A stretch of 64,000 nucleotides of DNA from Pyrenopolyporus hunteri (lineage: Eukaryota; Ascomycota; Sordariomycetes; Xylariales; Hypoxylaceae). Each line of letters begins with the position of its first letter. Positions within the stretch are counted from its first letter, which is position 1. Of the stretch, positions 1 through 12,205 are shown piece by piece. The translations under genes and the position numbers were made by a program. Where the stretch lies: contig CADCXC010000038.1 in NCBI GenBank assembly GCA_902806595.1, positions 3,038,001 through 3,102,000 of the forward strand. Direction: 5' to 3'. The notes below the pieces were generated by a model. That model saw only the letters and a list, made by a program, of their open reading frames with translations, was not told where the DNA came from and did no database searches.

Positions 1-41
1 TATCCTTTGAATTTGTACAATGCCCTCTTATGACTAGGTAC

Positions 42-1143
42 CTATGACTGCCTTGGCTGTGTTGCGGCCAATCTAGCTCTCCTTTGTGCTGCTAAAGCTG
101 CGAGCGTCGCATTATATCCGACGTTCTGTATAGCATAAGCAGCTGCGCTCTCAGGCGAGTTTGCCCGGTTATGCCACGCGGTCCGAAGCGAGCGCCGAAC
201 GTTAAAATTAGCCAGAACGGCATTCCCGGACCTTAACGTGTCGGCGAGGCCCTCGAGGTCACTTGTAGGGGAACTCGTCGGTCTCAGCAGACCGACCCTC
301 TCTCCTGTATTCTGTTCACCACTACCATTACCAGCTCCCAGTGGTCGCATCTCGACATCGTTAGTTTCGTCCACCATAGGCGCATCTCGTAAAACACCAC
401 GCTCTTCTGCGTCGTGGTCTTGGCTAGTAGTGGGTTCTCCCGTAGCTTCTCCGAGGCCGTCGACTTGTCTTATCGGCTTCACCACTCTGCGCACTCTGTC
501 CTTTTCCATATTCACAGTGAGCATAAAGCACTGTAACCCGAAGATCAAGAGATCTAGCAGGAGGAGGGAGAATTTGGACGAGGGCGCTTTCTGTCCGATG
601 AAGTCAAACAGGATGCCGCCGTGAAGATAGCCTCTGGTAGCTTCGCCGGCGTGGGGTAACGACGAAAAGAGGTGCATCAATATACACAGGAAGTTGGGGC
701 CGATGATCGCGGAGACGTGATAATTAGGAATTATTAGGATAGAATCCTCGGCCTTAGGACTTATAAACATGGCTTGTGATATCCAACGTATCATCAGTCG
801 GAAGAATGAACAACTAGAGTCGCTACGTTAGCGCCTTCGTAATTATATCAAATAACGATACTGGATCCTGGGGGGGCTCGTCATACTCCATATAATACAG
901 CGCACACAGCTCAGCATACACCAATGTATCTAAGCTGATACTAAGATGTATCATAAACTGCAGCTTCTTTGTAAGGCCGTCCTTTGCGGCCTGGGAGAGC
1001 GACGGATTCTGCGTCGCGGGGCCTCCATCGCGGCTTCGCTCGGACGTGGCGGACTGTGTTGAGCCGTCGGCGTTGTCCTCTTGATAATCGTGGGATGTGC
1101 GATGAGGGTCCGCCGGCGAGGTCGGGGTGGAAACATTGTTCAT
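42..1143 (-). CDS. DUF1746 membrane protein, probable Dsc E3 ligase complex subunit 4 (Dsc4-like)
   Basis: Two exons: 1143-827 and 759-42, with a 67-nt intron (760-826, GTAGCG donor, TATAAG acceptor); the spliced product is 344 aa. After a polar N-terminus, the stretch KKLQFMIHLSISLDTLVYAE followed by LYYMEYDE, and later GILFDFIGQK and a hydrophobic run LLLLDLLIFGLQCFMLTVN, match what I know of fungal DUF1746 proteins. I believe S. pombe Dsc4 belongs to this family; the Dsc complex is a Golgi/endosome membrane ubiquitin ligase that in several fungi activates sterol-responsive SREBP factors. The C-terminal third is polar and probably disordered. The domain assignment is recognition from memory; the Dsc4 role is inferred. 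The stop (TAG, 42-44) lies close to the window edge but the gene looks complete. Confidence 0.72.
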
Positions 1144-1650
1144 AGCTCCACCTCAATCGACGTGAGAAGCCACCGGGTAATTTGCCTTTACATGCTGTGA
1201 AGCCGTCATAAAGGTATATAGGAGTTGCCTATTGCGTAGTCGTTCGGAGTGGAATAAGGGCGATGAGGCGAGAGAGCGCGTTGTTTCTTCTATGGGCGTG
1301 GGTTGGCTGTGGACATAGCCACAAGATTGGAAGTTGAAGATGAACTGTAGGAAAAAGTTGGGGCAGCCTAGACAGTGTCTATTTATAGTATACACAGTAC
1401 CCCGCACGGTACTCGCCTATAATATATAGTATTGTACATAGGTACCTCGTCTGCTGACGAAGGGTTGTCTTGTATAAACCGCTCCTACTATTCCTCTATA
1501 ACAATTGTCCGATCTTTATTTTAGAATTCTTTTTCCAAATAAGAACCAGCTGTCGAAATGCCGTTTTATTGTGTTTATATATAACCGGAGATGCTCTATG
1601 CTGTGTACCCTCCGGTGACCTACTAACCCATATTTATTCACAAGCTATGC
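1144..1650. other. Intergenic, upstream of the Dsc4-like gene
   Basis: No gene seen. AT-rich patch at about 1415-1440 followed by one AGGTACC motif (about 1438-1446). It separates the 3' end of the transporter gene from the start of the Dsc4-like gene, both minus strand, so it probably holds the promoter of the latter. Confidence 0.5.
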
Positions 1651-3389
1651 TCACCCTTTGGCTGCTTTAGAAGCCTCCAAAGCCCCTACAACGGCAAAAG
1701 ATACTATAGGGGTAATGATATACGAAAGCTATAACAGTAAGTCTGTGCAGCAGCATTCCAATTCCATGAACTGTGTGGTACTCACCGTAAGGAACTTAGC
1801 TATTGACATTCGTACCTTCTCGCTTGCCCCGCTTATATCGGACAGCGCGAGGACCTTCATCGCAGTAGGACCGATGGGCATCATCATCAGAGCCCACCAT
1901 AACATAGGGTCGTCGGGGAGGATATGGGTATAAGTCGCCAGAGCCCAGATGATGGGAATACTAATGCTATAACAGAGATGAGCGCAATGCATATTAGAAG
2001 CCGGATCCTACTTACGCTGGCCAGAGTAGGAACCTAACGAATATCACAGGAAGAACGACGCCCAGAGGTAGTGGGCCCGCTTCCTCGCCCTCTTTCATAA
2101 GCCGTAGGCTTAAGCTTAGTTTGACACCGACGACGATAACTTGGAGAGACACGAATAGTTCTCCGACGTTTTTTAGACTAGATGTGAGCCACTATCATAC
2201 ACGTTAATATCGCATTCCGAGAATACAACGAAATATCAAGGTTAGCCATTTTTCGAGAGTGGTATATATAGTAAAGAAGGGATCCCGAGACGGGGGATTC
2301 CTTGCTGGACGTCATGCCGAACAGTTTATGAGGGAAACGGCCCGTAACGGGACGGGTAACCCGAGGAAAGTAAATAGTTGGCGTTGATAAGGGACACTTT
2401 TCATACGCACCGCATTAAGATATCCGCCCTCGCTCATGCCATTGAAGAATAACCGATGCAAGGGCGGCGAAAGGCCTATGATCAGACCAATAACAGCACC
2501 AATAAAAGGCGGGTTGAAGAACGTCCCGATGGCCGAAGCAATCCTCTGGACGGGTTTCGGGCTAGCGTCAAAGTAACTTCGAAACAACGAGGTGAAGCCA
2601 TTTCCCATCCTGCGTTTCCAGTGAACGACATTTCCGGGTAGAAGAGATGTACGTTCGTCAGGTTGGCCCGAGTCGTTATTATCATCAGCGCTATCGTCTC
2701 TTGTTGGTCTCTGTTCTTCAGAAGCTTCACGCGTCCGCCCATTCTCTCTAGGCCGCTGGCTTTCGGGGTCTTCCGAATTGTCGTGATCGGACGGCTCCTG
2801 CTCGCCGTTTATCCATTTTGCTCCCTGACTAAACGTGATAGTATTATTGACAACCGAGCAAGCGAGGAAGTACGTGCGTGCGCGGTCGATTCCGTCGGAC
2901 GCCTGACCCGCGCCAACCAAAGAACCCAATACCCCAGTGGTTTCTAGCGACTGGAGTAACAGCAAAGGGAGCGACTCCGTGTTATTGAAGGCAATTGCCG
3001 GCACTACCCATTTTGGGAGACGGAAGAAGGAAGCTGTTGCTTTGCCGATGACGATGGATGTCAGTGTGAAAATAGTAGCCCAGACTTAGGAGAATAGCGT
3101 CAGCAACAAAATCGTAAAGCAAACGGCCAGATGGGCTAATAGGGGTGGGGATAAACGTACTAATAACAGGAAGGTAATTCACCGCCGTGTCGAGATGCAA
3201 TTCAGACCCCAATTTCACAATCAACAAGCAAGGTAACAATATGTTGACGCAGAGGTGTGATACTTCTTGGGCGGCGTGCGTCGTAACTAGGCCAAACTGA
3301 GCTGCAACGACGCCGCAGCCAATAGTCAGTAATACCGACAAGGAGGCCTGCAGGGCACCAAGGAAGGAAACGAGCAACGCCGAAGGCAT
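1651..3389 (-). CDS. Auxin efflux carrier (PIN-like/AEC) family membrane transporter
   Basis: Five exons: 3389-3161, 3084-2411, 2191-2016, 1966-1786, 1728-1651; spliced length 1,338 nt, 445 aa. The N-terminal half has membrane helices (LLVSFLGALQASLSVLLTIG, HLCVNILLPCLLIVKLG, TIFTLTSIVIGKATASFF) with the NILLPCL signature, then PAIAFNNTESLPLLLLQSL, typical of AEC family permeases. A charged cytosolic loop of about 90 residues (EPSDHDNSEDPESQ onward) separates it from the C-terminal helices, which carry LKNVGELFVSLQVIVVGVKL and end in SYIITPIVSFAVVGALE. The exon 2/3 junction gives GYLNA|WLTSSLKNVGEL, matching the family, across a 219-nt intron (2192-2410), the longest in this gene. The substrate cannot be told from sequence; fungal members are largely uncharacterised organic-anion or hormone-like carriers. 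Confidence 0.85.
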
Positions 3390-4038
3390 CTTGCTAGGAA
3401 CTCGTCGAATCCGAAAGTTCCATCGGAGTATGGGGAAAACCGTAGCATTGTTTATTTGCGTAAAAGAAATACTACCTTATATACGTTTTATAATTTGAAT
3501 ATGCTACTATTTCGCAGACGACGTCATTACTATGTCTGGGCACAGATCTAAGCGAAGACTTCGTACCTGGTGCTTTGCTAAAAGCGGTAGTAGAGCACGC
3601 AGCTTCGCTAAGTACGTCTTACCTACGTAATTGAAGGGAAGACAAATAAACTTTCGTCTAATGTCCAGGGTATCGCGCCCCGTTAGATCGGGACCGCCAA
3701 GAGATAGCTCCTCCCACCTCCATTCGTACCTCCCTTGCCTCCGTAAATCGCAGCTCAGTTTTTTTCAGCGGAGCCCTTGGTGCCTCAATTTTTTGTGCTT
3801 ATCGGCTTATCTACGCCTCGATAGGCGCATGTCTTGAAATTTATCAACTTAGACACGGAACCGGAACTTTTAAGACTTGTCAATTGTGTTGTCCAGATAC
3901 AAGTTGAGTCATAAGAGTGCGAAGGATACTCTCCTTAGAAGCTCAATTGACTTCAATTGGGAGCAGGGAGCCCCAAACTCTGGTCTTGCAGGACCTCACT
4001 CCTTCTAAACCTCCCCAATATCCAGCTCCCAGCTCTTC
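3390..4038. other. Divergent intergenic region
   Basis: Lies between the divergently transcribed transporter (-) and CPSase (+) genes, so it probably contains both promoters. No upstream ORF resembling the arginine attenuator peptide is recognised here; that peptide is known from the small-subunit gene (arg-2/CPA1), not from this subunit. Confidence 0.5.
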
Positions 4039-7000
4039 ATGGCTCTGTCAACCAAGCTTGCGGGTCGAGCACCCATTCTCTTGCGACATGGTCGACGACT
4101 ACCCATCACCCGGAGGCAGCTCACGACAACGAGTCTCCGTGCTCCCTCTCAACTTCTTGCCTCAACGAGAAAGGCTGGTTTTATACAAGAGAGGAGCTTC
4201 TCCGTCACCGCTCTCTGCTCTACTGGAAGTGTAGCCACCGCCCAAGAGGCGCCAAACCCAAAGGCTTACTTAGAGAGCGGCGTAATAAAACCAAGGGATG
4301 TCGTGGATGTCAAGAAGGTGCTGGTCATTGGCAGCGGCGGTTTAGCCATTGGACAGGCCGGAGAGTTTGATTATTCAGGTTCGTAACGCAATATCTCCCA
4401 TAAGCTTCACGAACCCAGAGTTCGAAGGTGACTCATAGCTTAACTCTGTCGATCAATACTCACACCAGGGCTCACGCAGGCTCGCAAGCGCTCAAGGCTC
4501 TGAAGGAAGCTGGTGTTGCATCTGTTCTTATAAACCCGAACATTGCCACCATTCAGACAAACCACGTCCTCGCCGACGAAGTGTACTACCTTCCCGTCAC
4601 CCCCGAGTACGTGTCCTACGTTATCGAGAGGGAACGGCCTGATGGAATCTTCTTGTCCTTTGGTGGACAGACTGCGCTGAACTTGGGTGTGCAAATGCAG
4701 CGCATGGGCATACTAGAGAGATACGGCGTCAAGGTCCTCGGCACGAGCGTACATACCTTGGAGTTGAGTGAAGACAGAGATTTGTTCGCCAAGGCCCTCA
4801 ACGAGATCGACATTCCAATCGCTAAGTCGATTGCGGTTGGCACCGTCGATGATGCTCTTGACGCTGCTTCCAAAGTCGGGTATCCCATTATCGTCCGTGC
4901 TGCTTATGCCTTGGGAGGTCTGGGCTCTGGCTTCGCCAACAATGAGGAGGAGCTTCGCAACATGGCCGCTCGTTCTTTGACCCTTTCGCCGCAGATCCTT
5001 GTCGAAAAGTCGCTGAAGGGCTGGAAGGAAGTCGAATACGAAGTTGTCCGGGATGCGAACAACAACTGTATTACGGTTTGTAATATGGAAAACTTCGATC
5101 CCCTGGGAACGCATACGGGCGACTCAATCGTCGTTGCCCCCAGTCAAACTCTTAGCGACGAAGAATATCACATGCTTCGCTCTGCTGCTATTAAAATCGT
5201 CCGCCATCTCGGCGTTGTGGGCGAGTGCAATGTCCAATACGCCCTCCAGCCGGATGGTCTTGATTACAGGGTGATTGAGGTCAATGCTCGTCTTTCCCGC
5301 TCATCTGCCCTTGCCTCGAAAGCCACCGGCTATCCACTCGCCTATACTGCCGCGAAGATCGGTCTGGGGCATAGCCTACCTGAGTTACCGAACGCTGTCA
5401 CGAAAACTACTACCGCTAACTTTGAGCCGTCCCTCGACTATATCGTTACCAAGATACCTCGCTGGGATTTATCCAAGTTCCAACATGTGAAGCGTGATAT
5501 TGGTAGTGCTATGAAGTCTGTCGGCGAGGTGATGGCAATTGGACGTACTTTTGAAGAGTCGTTCCAAAAAGCCATTCGGCAAGTGGATCCTAAGTTCCTC
5601 GGCTTCCAGGGCGACAAATTTGAGGATCTCGACTACGAACTTTCACACCCGACGGATCGTCGATGGCTAGCAGTTGGTCAGGCGATGCTTCATGAGGGCT
5701 ATTCGGTTGACAGGGTCCACGAACTAAGCAAGATCGATAAGTGGTTCTTATATAAACTTCAAAACCTCGTTGACTGCACCAAGGAGATGGAAGCCGTTGG
5801 TAGCATAGATGGTCTGAAGCGAGATCTTATTCTCAAGGCTAAGAAGATGGGTTTCTCTGACAAGCAGATTGCAAACGCTGTCAAGAGCAACGAGGATGCT
5901 ATCCGCGCTCTTCGATTAAGTATGGGCATTCGACCTTGGGTTAAGAAGATCGATACCCTAGCCGCCGAGTTCCCGGCGGACACCAACTACCTGTATACCA
6001 CTTACAACGCCAGCTCTCATGATGTAACTTTTGAGGATAAAGGTACTGTAATCCTCGGTAGCGGAGTGTACAGAATCGGCAGTTCGGTCGAATTTGACTG
6101 GTGCGCTGTCAGCGCCACTCTGGCTTTGAGGAATATGGGCGAGAAGACAGTCATGATCAACTATAATCCCGAGACTTACTCGACGGATTTCGACACCGCC
6201 GACAAGCTATACTTCGAAGAACTGAGTTACGAGAGGGTCATGGATATCTACGAATTAGAAAGCGCGTCTGGCGTTGTTGTTTCTGTGGGTGGTCAGCTCC
6301 CGCAAAACATTGCATTGCGCCTTCAGGAGACCGGCAAGGCGAATGTCCTAGGAACAGATCCCAAAGATATTGACAAGGCCGAAGATCGACAGAAGTTCTC
6401 GGAGATCCTAGATAGCATCGGAGTTGACCAGCCCGCCTGGAAGGAGCTGACTTCCGTAGCCGACGCCGAGAAGTTTGCCGAGCAGGTTGGCTACCCCGTC
6501 CTGGTCCGACCGAGTTACGTTCTCTCAGGCGCAGCCATGACTGTTATCCGAAGCCAAGAGGATCTGAAAGATAAGCTAGAGGCCGCAAGCAGCGTTTCCC
6601 CAGATCATCCAGTTGTAATCACCAAGTTCATCGAGGGCGCGCAAGAGATCGATGTCGATGGTGTCGCCCACCAAGGTAACCTGATTCTCCACGCCATTAG
6701 CGAACACGTCGAGCACGCCGGCGTTCACTCTGGCGACGCCACATTAGTTCTTCCTCCTGTGAGCTTAGACGACAGGACCATGGAGCGACTCAAGGAGATC
6801 GCCCAGAAGGTCGCGAAAGCCTGGAACATCACCGGTCCCTTTAACATGCAAATTATTAAGGCCGATAACCCCGAAGGTGGAGAGCCAGCACTCAAGGTTA
6901 TTGAGTGTAATCTTCGCGCCTCTCGTTCATTCCCCTTTGTCAGCAAGGTTCTCGGTACCAACTTCATTGACGTCGCAACCAAGGCGCTTGTTGGCAAGAA

Positions 7001-7700
7001 TGTTCCCGATCCTACCGACCTCATGGCCGTCAAGAGGAATTACCTCGCTACGAAGGTTCCTCAATTCTCCTGGACCCGTCTCGCTGGTGCCGATCCGTTC
7101 TTGGGCGTTGAAATGGCCAGCACGGGAGAGATGGCCTGCTTCGGCAAGGATCTAGTCGAAGCGTACTGGACGTCTCTGCAATCGGCCATGAACTTCCGCG
7201 TCCCCGAGCCCGGCGAGGGTATCCTCTTCGGCGGCGAGACCTCCAAGCCCTGGCTTACCCAGGTCGCCGACTACCTCTCCCCTCTGGGCTACAAGTTCTA
7301 CGCCGCCGACCAGGAGGTCAAGAAGTTTCTCGAGTCGACTACCAAGGACAAGGTCACAGTCGAGGTCATCGAGTTCCCTAAGGAAGACAAGCGCGCCCTC
7401 CGCGAAGTCTTCCAGAAGTACGATATCCGTGGCGTCTTCAACCTCGCCCTGGCCCGGGCCAAGACCGTCACCGATGTTAACTACGTCATGCGCCGAAACG
7501 CCGTTGACTTTGGCGTTCCGCTGTTCATGGAGCCTCAGGTAAGCTCTCCTTATGCATTAGCCCTCAGCTGCACATGCTAACCCTATCTGTAGACCGCGAT
7601 TCTCTTCGCTCAATGCATGAGCGAGAAGCTGCCCCGGAAGGAAGGCATCCCGTCCGAGGTCCGTCGGTGGTCCGAGTTCCTCGGCGGCAAGCCGCTATAG
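4039..7700 (+). CDS. CPA2 (N. crassa arg-3): Arginine-specific carbamoyl-phosphate synthase, large (ammonia) chain, mitochondrial
   Basis: Three exons: 4039-4378, 4480-7538, 7593-7700; 1,168 aa. The enzyme makes carbamoyl phosphate from bicarbonate, two ATP and ammonia delivered by a separate glutaminase subunit, feeding citrulline and arginine synthesis. It shows the expected internal duplication: KKVLVIGSGGLAIGQAGEFD opens the first synthetase half and GTVILGSGVYRIGSSVEFDW the second. Each half has an ATP-grasp domain (YPIIVRAAYALGGLGSGF; YPVLVRPSYVLSGAAMTV) and ends with an ENxR-type motif (VIEVNARLSRSSALASKAT; VIECNLRASRSFPFVSKV). A C-terminal MGS-like domain follows (from about residue 1030). 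The Arg/Ser-rich first ~60 residues look like a mitochondrial presequence. There is no fused glutaminase or aspartate transcarbamylase, which separates it from the pyrimidine-specific multifunctional protein. Splicing restores FDYSGSQALKAL and the end LFMEPQTAILFAQCMSEKLP. Confidence 0.96.
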
Positions 7701-8795
7701 TGTACCAACAGGAAAGAAAAAAGAAGACACCGTGCTGTGGTGTCTTTATGATGATCCCCAATCCCCCTGTTCCGCAAGAAGAAAATGTCGGCGTTTAGCT
7801 AGGACCCTCCCGACTTGCTGGGGGAGGTATAGGCGGGAGTAAAAGCCGGGGCCTGATGAATGACGTATGGAATGGGATGGATGGATGAATATGCCGTCTG
7901 TTCTCTCTCCTTCCCTTTTCCTTCTCTTTTTTCTTCCTTCCCCTTTTTATGTTCTTTTCGGTGTAGGAGGAGAGTGAAAAAAAGGGACTATTTCTTATTC
8001 CCCGTAACGTGTCTCTCTTCGGGACTCAGGTGGTTAGTCAGTTAGGGGTTAGCTAGCTGGTCGGTAGGCTGGTAGGCTGGTAGGTAGGTAGGTAGGTAGG
8101 ACGGTGGTATAGTAGGTCCTCTTGCTTTTTGCCTAATTTAAATAAAAAAAAAGTTAAACCCAAAAAGAGTTTATATTGAGTCCGGTCGTGAACGGTGTGC
8201 TTTGCGGGTAAGGGAGATATTGATATTATTACAGGCGGCGTTGATCGACCTAGCCTAAACGTAAGAGATAAACACACTGATCTAAGCTATGGGATGAGCT
8301 ACACAAATATTTTAAGTACTGGGCAGGTAAGTACCTGGTCAAATAACGCGGTACTGTTTATCGGTGGCAGAGGAGTCAAAAGATATATGTACTATGAGTA
8401 AGGGGCAAAGGGCGCACTGGCATCTAGCACAAGCAGCCTCGAAACCGAGATTTCTCTCCTTATGTCATTTACGTTTCGTTGCGTATGAAAACAAGGCCTT
8501 TTTTTCTCCTCTATGGCAGCGAAACCGCGTCTCGCGAGGCCTCGTGCTAGACGGACAAGGCCATCGAGGCCCGCTATCTAGTTCAGCTACTGCTGGCGAC
8601 AAGGAGAATAGTCTTCCCCCATCCACCTAAACCATCACTCGCTTAGACCTCTAACTAGGCTAACCATTCCTTTTCCCGAACGAACCCTGTCGTGCTGCGC
8701 AACCCCCCCTTTTTTTACCGGTAGCAACCTTATCCTTCGCAAGCTGCTCTGTTGGACTTCTCTCCCTTTGGATAGGTGGGTAGGTAGATGGGTAG
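7701..8795. other. Convergent intergenic region with simple repeats
   Basis: Between the 3' ends of the CPSase (+) and NPL4 (-) genes. It contains a pyrimidine-rich tract (about 7897-7960), a GGTA/GGTAGGCT tetranucleotide-like repeat (about 8060-8101), an A-run (8141-8153) and a C/T homopolymer junction (8703-8716). Short open frames here lack coding character. No RNA gene recognised. Confidence 0.5.
8062..8101. repeat. GGTA-type tandem repeat
   Basis: GGTAGGCT units grade into five or so perfect GGTA/AGGT units ending near 8101. This is the tandem form of the AGGTAGGT/ACCTACCT motif that recurs in many spacers of this window. Confidence 0.85.
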
Positions 8796-9135
8796 TTATA
8801 GTTCTTCGAACTTGGCACGATCGAAGACGGGTACGTTCGTGTTTCGCTCGGTTAGCCTAACGGCAGCAAGACGCTTAGTAAGCGGTTCACCGGATCTATT
8901 GGGGGCGTCGGCGAGCGAGGACGATGCCGAGGACGGTCCACGGTTCGCTTGGCCCCCCTCGCCACTTGAACGACGCTTTCTTTTGGGGATTTTCTCACCA
9001 GTCTCTTGCAGAATGGTTTCCAGTGTCTGCCATCCAGGCGTTGAAAAGAGTTGGTACGTGTCAGCGAGATCGCGTGTCGTCGCTGCTCGACAGAGGAGGG
9101 CTTCCTCTTCCTAATTACTTGTTAGTTTACTGCGG

Positions 9136-9203
<68 letters not shown>

Positions 9204-11003
9204 GCTTACCTTCGAGAGGATGCCCATTCCATGTATGAAGTTGAGAAGGTGGAAATCCGAGAGGGATCCCAGCTGTTTACCGCCGCTGGTATCGAGAGCC
9301 TTAGCAACCGATCTGAATTCCTGGCTTTCCCCCAGGGCCTCGCGGTTCTCTATCGGGAAGCTAGGGGTGCTGAACATGGGTTTCGGTTCGGCAGGGAAAC
9401 CATGTGTTAATGTCACGAAGAGATATTCTACAGGGAATGATGGTTTGGCGTTTTCTTGTACGTTTGCGCCGTACTCGTTGATTTTCCGGTAGAACACTTC
9501 GGGAATATACCGCGTTCGGCTAGTCGAGCCGTCGTCTTCCTCTTCTTCCCGCACGAGCATAACACTAGGGTCGGCTGACGGTTCGATGAGGTCCGCCCGC
9601 ACCATTTCTACAGCATCATTTGAGGCCTGGTAGGATGAGATAGCGATCTGGCCCGTTTCGTCGCCAGAGATGACGCATGTGACAAAGTTGGAGCCGAACC
9701 TCCCCGTATCGCTCCACTTGGTCGGCTTGGGATGTTGGGCCTGCAGACGCGCTGCGAAACAGACCTCTAAAGAACTAAGATAGTATGAGTCGGCATGCCG
9801 TTTGCAGATGACCTTCCCGTCACCAGTACCCGCGTCAAGCAAATCGGTGAAAATAACTCCGACCTGTTCAAGACCGCATAATTTGGCGACTTCGTTCACG
9901 GCAGCCTCATTTTCCCAAGGATTTAACGATACCCCGTCGACTTCATCTACCTGCGGCACCTCATAAATAGCTTCGACGACTGCTTTGATACCGAGTGGTA
10001 CTTCCGAATACTCTGCATAGCGACCGTATAAGTAACCGATCCGCTGTGCACCGGTTTTCCGCCAGGCGTCGATGAAAGTATTAACGAGCTCGAACGAAGC
10101 AAATTCAACATGGTCTACCATGCGGAATGGCTGCGGTTGGAGGGTAATGGCGCTGGGTTGGCATTTTGTGCAGATGCCCTCGGGCCACTGCGGGTGACCT
10201 GAGGGGCAATCTCTCTTGACCCTGAAGTAGGGCTCCTTAAGTGGAGGGATGTACGAACTCCCTAGCTCGGGTTTATTGGTTGCCGAGTTGATCTTTCTGA
10301 GATATGAATGGAATGATAGGTACTTGATCTTCTTGTCGGCGAGATATTGAGGATTAAAAGGGTCGAGGGGCATGCAGTAGTCGCACATGCCCTTGGGTCC
10401 GTGCTTGCACATGCGATCTCGACCTCGAGGGATCTTCCCGTCCTGCTTGTCTAACCGATCGTCCAGCGGCGACTGCTTCACCACCTCCCACGGGTTCTTG
10501 ATTATTTTTGTAGGGCTTGCCAAAGGGGGCGGGTCGATCGGTAGATCCTCCGTAGGTAGGATAGGCTTTCCGTTCAGCCTGTTCGTCGAAGATAGAGTGG
10601 TGGATGGTGCCGGCGCGCCGTTCGCGTGGCCGTTGGTAGCGTCCCGGTGCTGATAGTTGATAAATATCAGATCTCCGTGGCTACAACCCTTGTTAACACA
10701 CTCATAAGCTCGGGCGAGTCGGGAGAGGCGAAGTACTTTAGCCCGATTTGTGCCAACTTGAACCTTGCGATGTCTGTTAATTTCTTAGAATTCTTCGCTT
10801 GCGGATCCGGCGACATCGAAATGCTGTCTGGGTCGACGGTCGGCGGCAGTTGCGCCACGAGCTACACATCTAGAGTTAGAGACGATAAGCTTCAGCTGTT
10901 ATAGAGCGGAAGGGTATACCCGGCGACCCAGCTCCTCGAAGGAGTCGGTTTTCTCGATATTGACCCGGATCATGCCATCCGGTCCTCGCAGTCGCAACAA
11001 CAT
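8796..11003 (-). CDS. NPL4: NPL4, ubiquitin-binding cofactor of the Cdc48/p97 ATPase
   Basis: Four exons: 11003-10920, 10861-10737, 10680-9210, 9110-8796; 664 aa. With Ufd1 it recruits Cdc48 to ubiquitinated proteins in ER-associated degradation and chromatin extraction. The N-terminus MLLRLRGPDGMIRVNIEKTD is the ubiquitin-like UBX fold. Two zinc motifs follow, CKHGPKGMCDYC (about 161-172) and CPSGHPQWPEGICTKC (about 228-243), then the MPN-type domain starting near MVDHVEFASFELVNTFIDAW (about 256), with no obvious JAMM metal motif, as is usual in Npl4. The C-terminal exon supplies LLCRAATTRDLADTYQLF and STPGWQTLETILQETGE, a conserved Npl4 ending. The start is chosen because MLLRLRGPDG is the family N-terminus; it needs two short upstream exons. 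The last intron (9111-9209) contains a (CT)30 tract in the sense direction. Confidence 0.95.
9139..9198. repeat. (AG)30 microsatellite inside the last NPL4 intron
   Basis: Thirty perfect AG units on the plus strand, CT on the transcribed (minus) sense. They make up about 60% of the 99-nt intron and lie between the GTAAGC donor and the CTAAC branch-like site. Confidence 0.97.
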
Positions 11004-12205
11004 GATGGCGTTCTCAGAAGTGTGCGATTATATCGAGGTATGGTATCGGAGGAGAAATGAGGAGGGGTGGTGGTGGTGGAATGAACGGCGCCTGCTCATG
11101 CGGTAAAAAAAGATGTCGGTTAGGTAAGGTTTCCTTGACTCCGGCCGGGGGAATCAAAAGGTCTAGGAGGCGTACTAAAAAGATCGAATACCATAAATAG
11201 AGTGAAAAGGGGAGGATCGGCTTGGTGGATAATGGAAGTGTCAAGAAGATATCGGATTGAGAAAGATGATTAAACCTGTAAACTCGTGCCTGCGTTATGT
11301 ACGAAATATGATGTCTATCCTTATGTAAGTCAGTACCATTGTATGTAGGTTTAAAGTTACCAGCATGACCAGCATCAGGCACTGACTGCTGATGACGCGC
11401 GCGCCTTGGAACTTTCCATGTCCGAAGAGTCAAGGTGGGGTGGGGGGTGGCCCTTGCAGCTTTTCGAATACCTAGGTAGGTACTATATACCTAGAGGTAG
11501 GTAAGCAGGCTAAGTAAGCCGACAGCATTGGCCCAAGCTCCCACACCTATCAGGCCAGAGGTACCTACGTACCAAATTCAATATATACCTCGTACCATTG
11601 AACATTCTCACGGTTTTCTTACAATATAACCTAGGTAGGTAGGTAGGTACTTACCTACACTCTAGGCAGCTTACGATAATTATAGTCGAAGCTCGGCAGA
11701 CATATCCGTAGCCGGTCCCAAAGCAGTTTTCTGTTATAACGACTTTTGTATTGCAAAGTTCCCTGAAAAATTCCGCACAACCCTCCTTAAACTAAAAGCG
11801 CAACTACACTATAACATCCCGCGTGTCCATCATCTCCGCCAGTCGATGGACTAATTAGGGGTACCGAATACGTAGTGGGAGCCTGACCTTTTCGTTTCCT
11901 GCCCTCCTTCCCCAGAGGCCCTTCCTGATCGAATATCGACTGCTCAAGTAGTACAGTGCATGATCTGGTACGAAAAGAAGTACTGCTTAGTTTACATAGG
12001 ATGATGAACGCAACCTCGAAAGCCCAGATACTGACATGTCGTACTGATCATTCGGCCGCATGGCGTAGCTGTCGTCTCGACCGAAGCCATGCTTAGCAAT
12101 GTAGCCCATCTTATACCCCCCTGAACGCCCCTAGTTTGCCTAATCCATTGAGGCATTAAAAAGGAAGTCATCGTCGTCTCGCCGAGCCTAGCCTCTGTTG
12201 TTGCT
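11004..12205. other. Intergenic region with AGGTAGGT motifs
   Basis: Upstream of NPL4 and downstream of the PWWP gene, both on the minus strand. It carries AGGTAGGT/ACCTACC motifs at about 11469-11505, 11565-11590 and 11629-11656. An open frame on the minus strand at 11014-11433 is not gene-like in composition. Confidence 0.5.
11629..11656. repeat. CCTAGGTAGGTAGGTAGGTAC tandem motif
   Basis: Tandem AGGT units flanked by ACCT in inverse orientation, so the block is partly palindromic. It is one of the clearest members of the dispersed spacer motif family. Confidence 0.85.
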
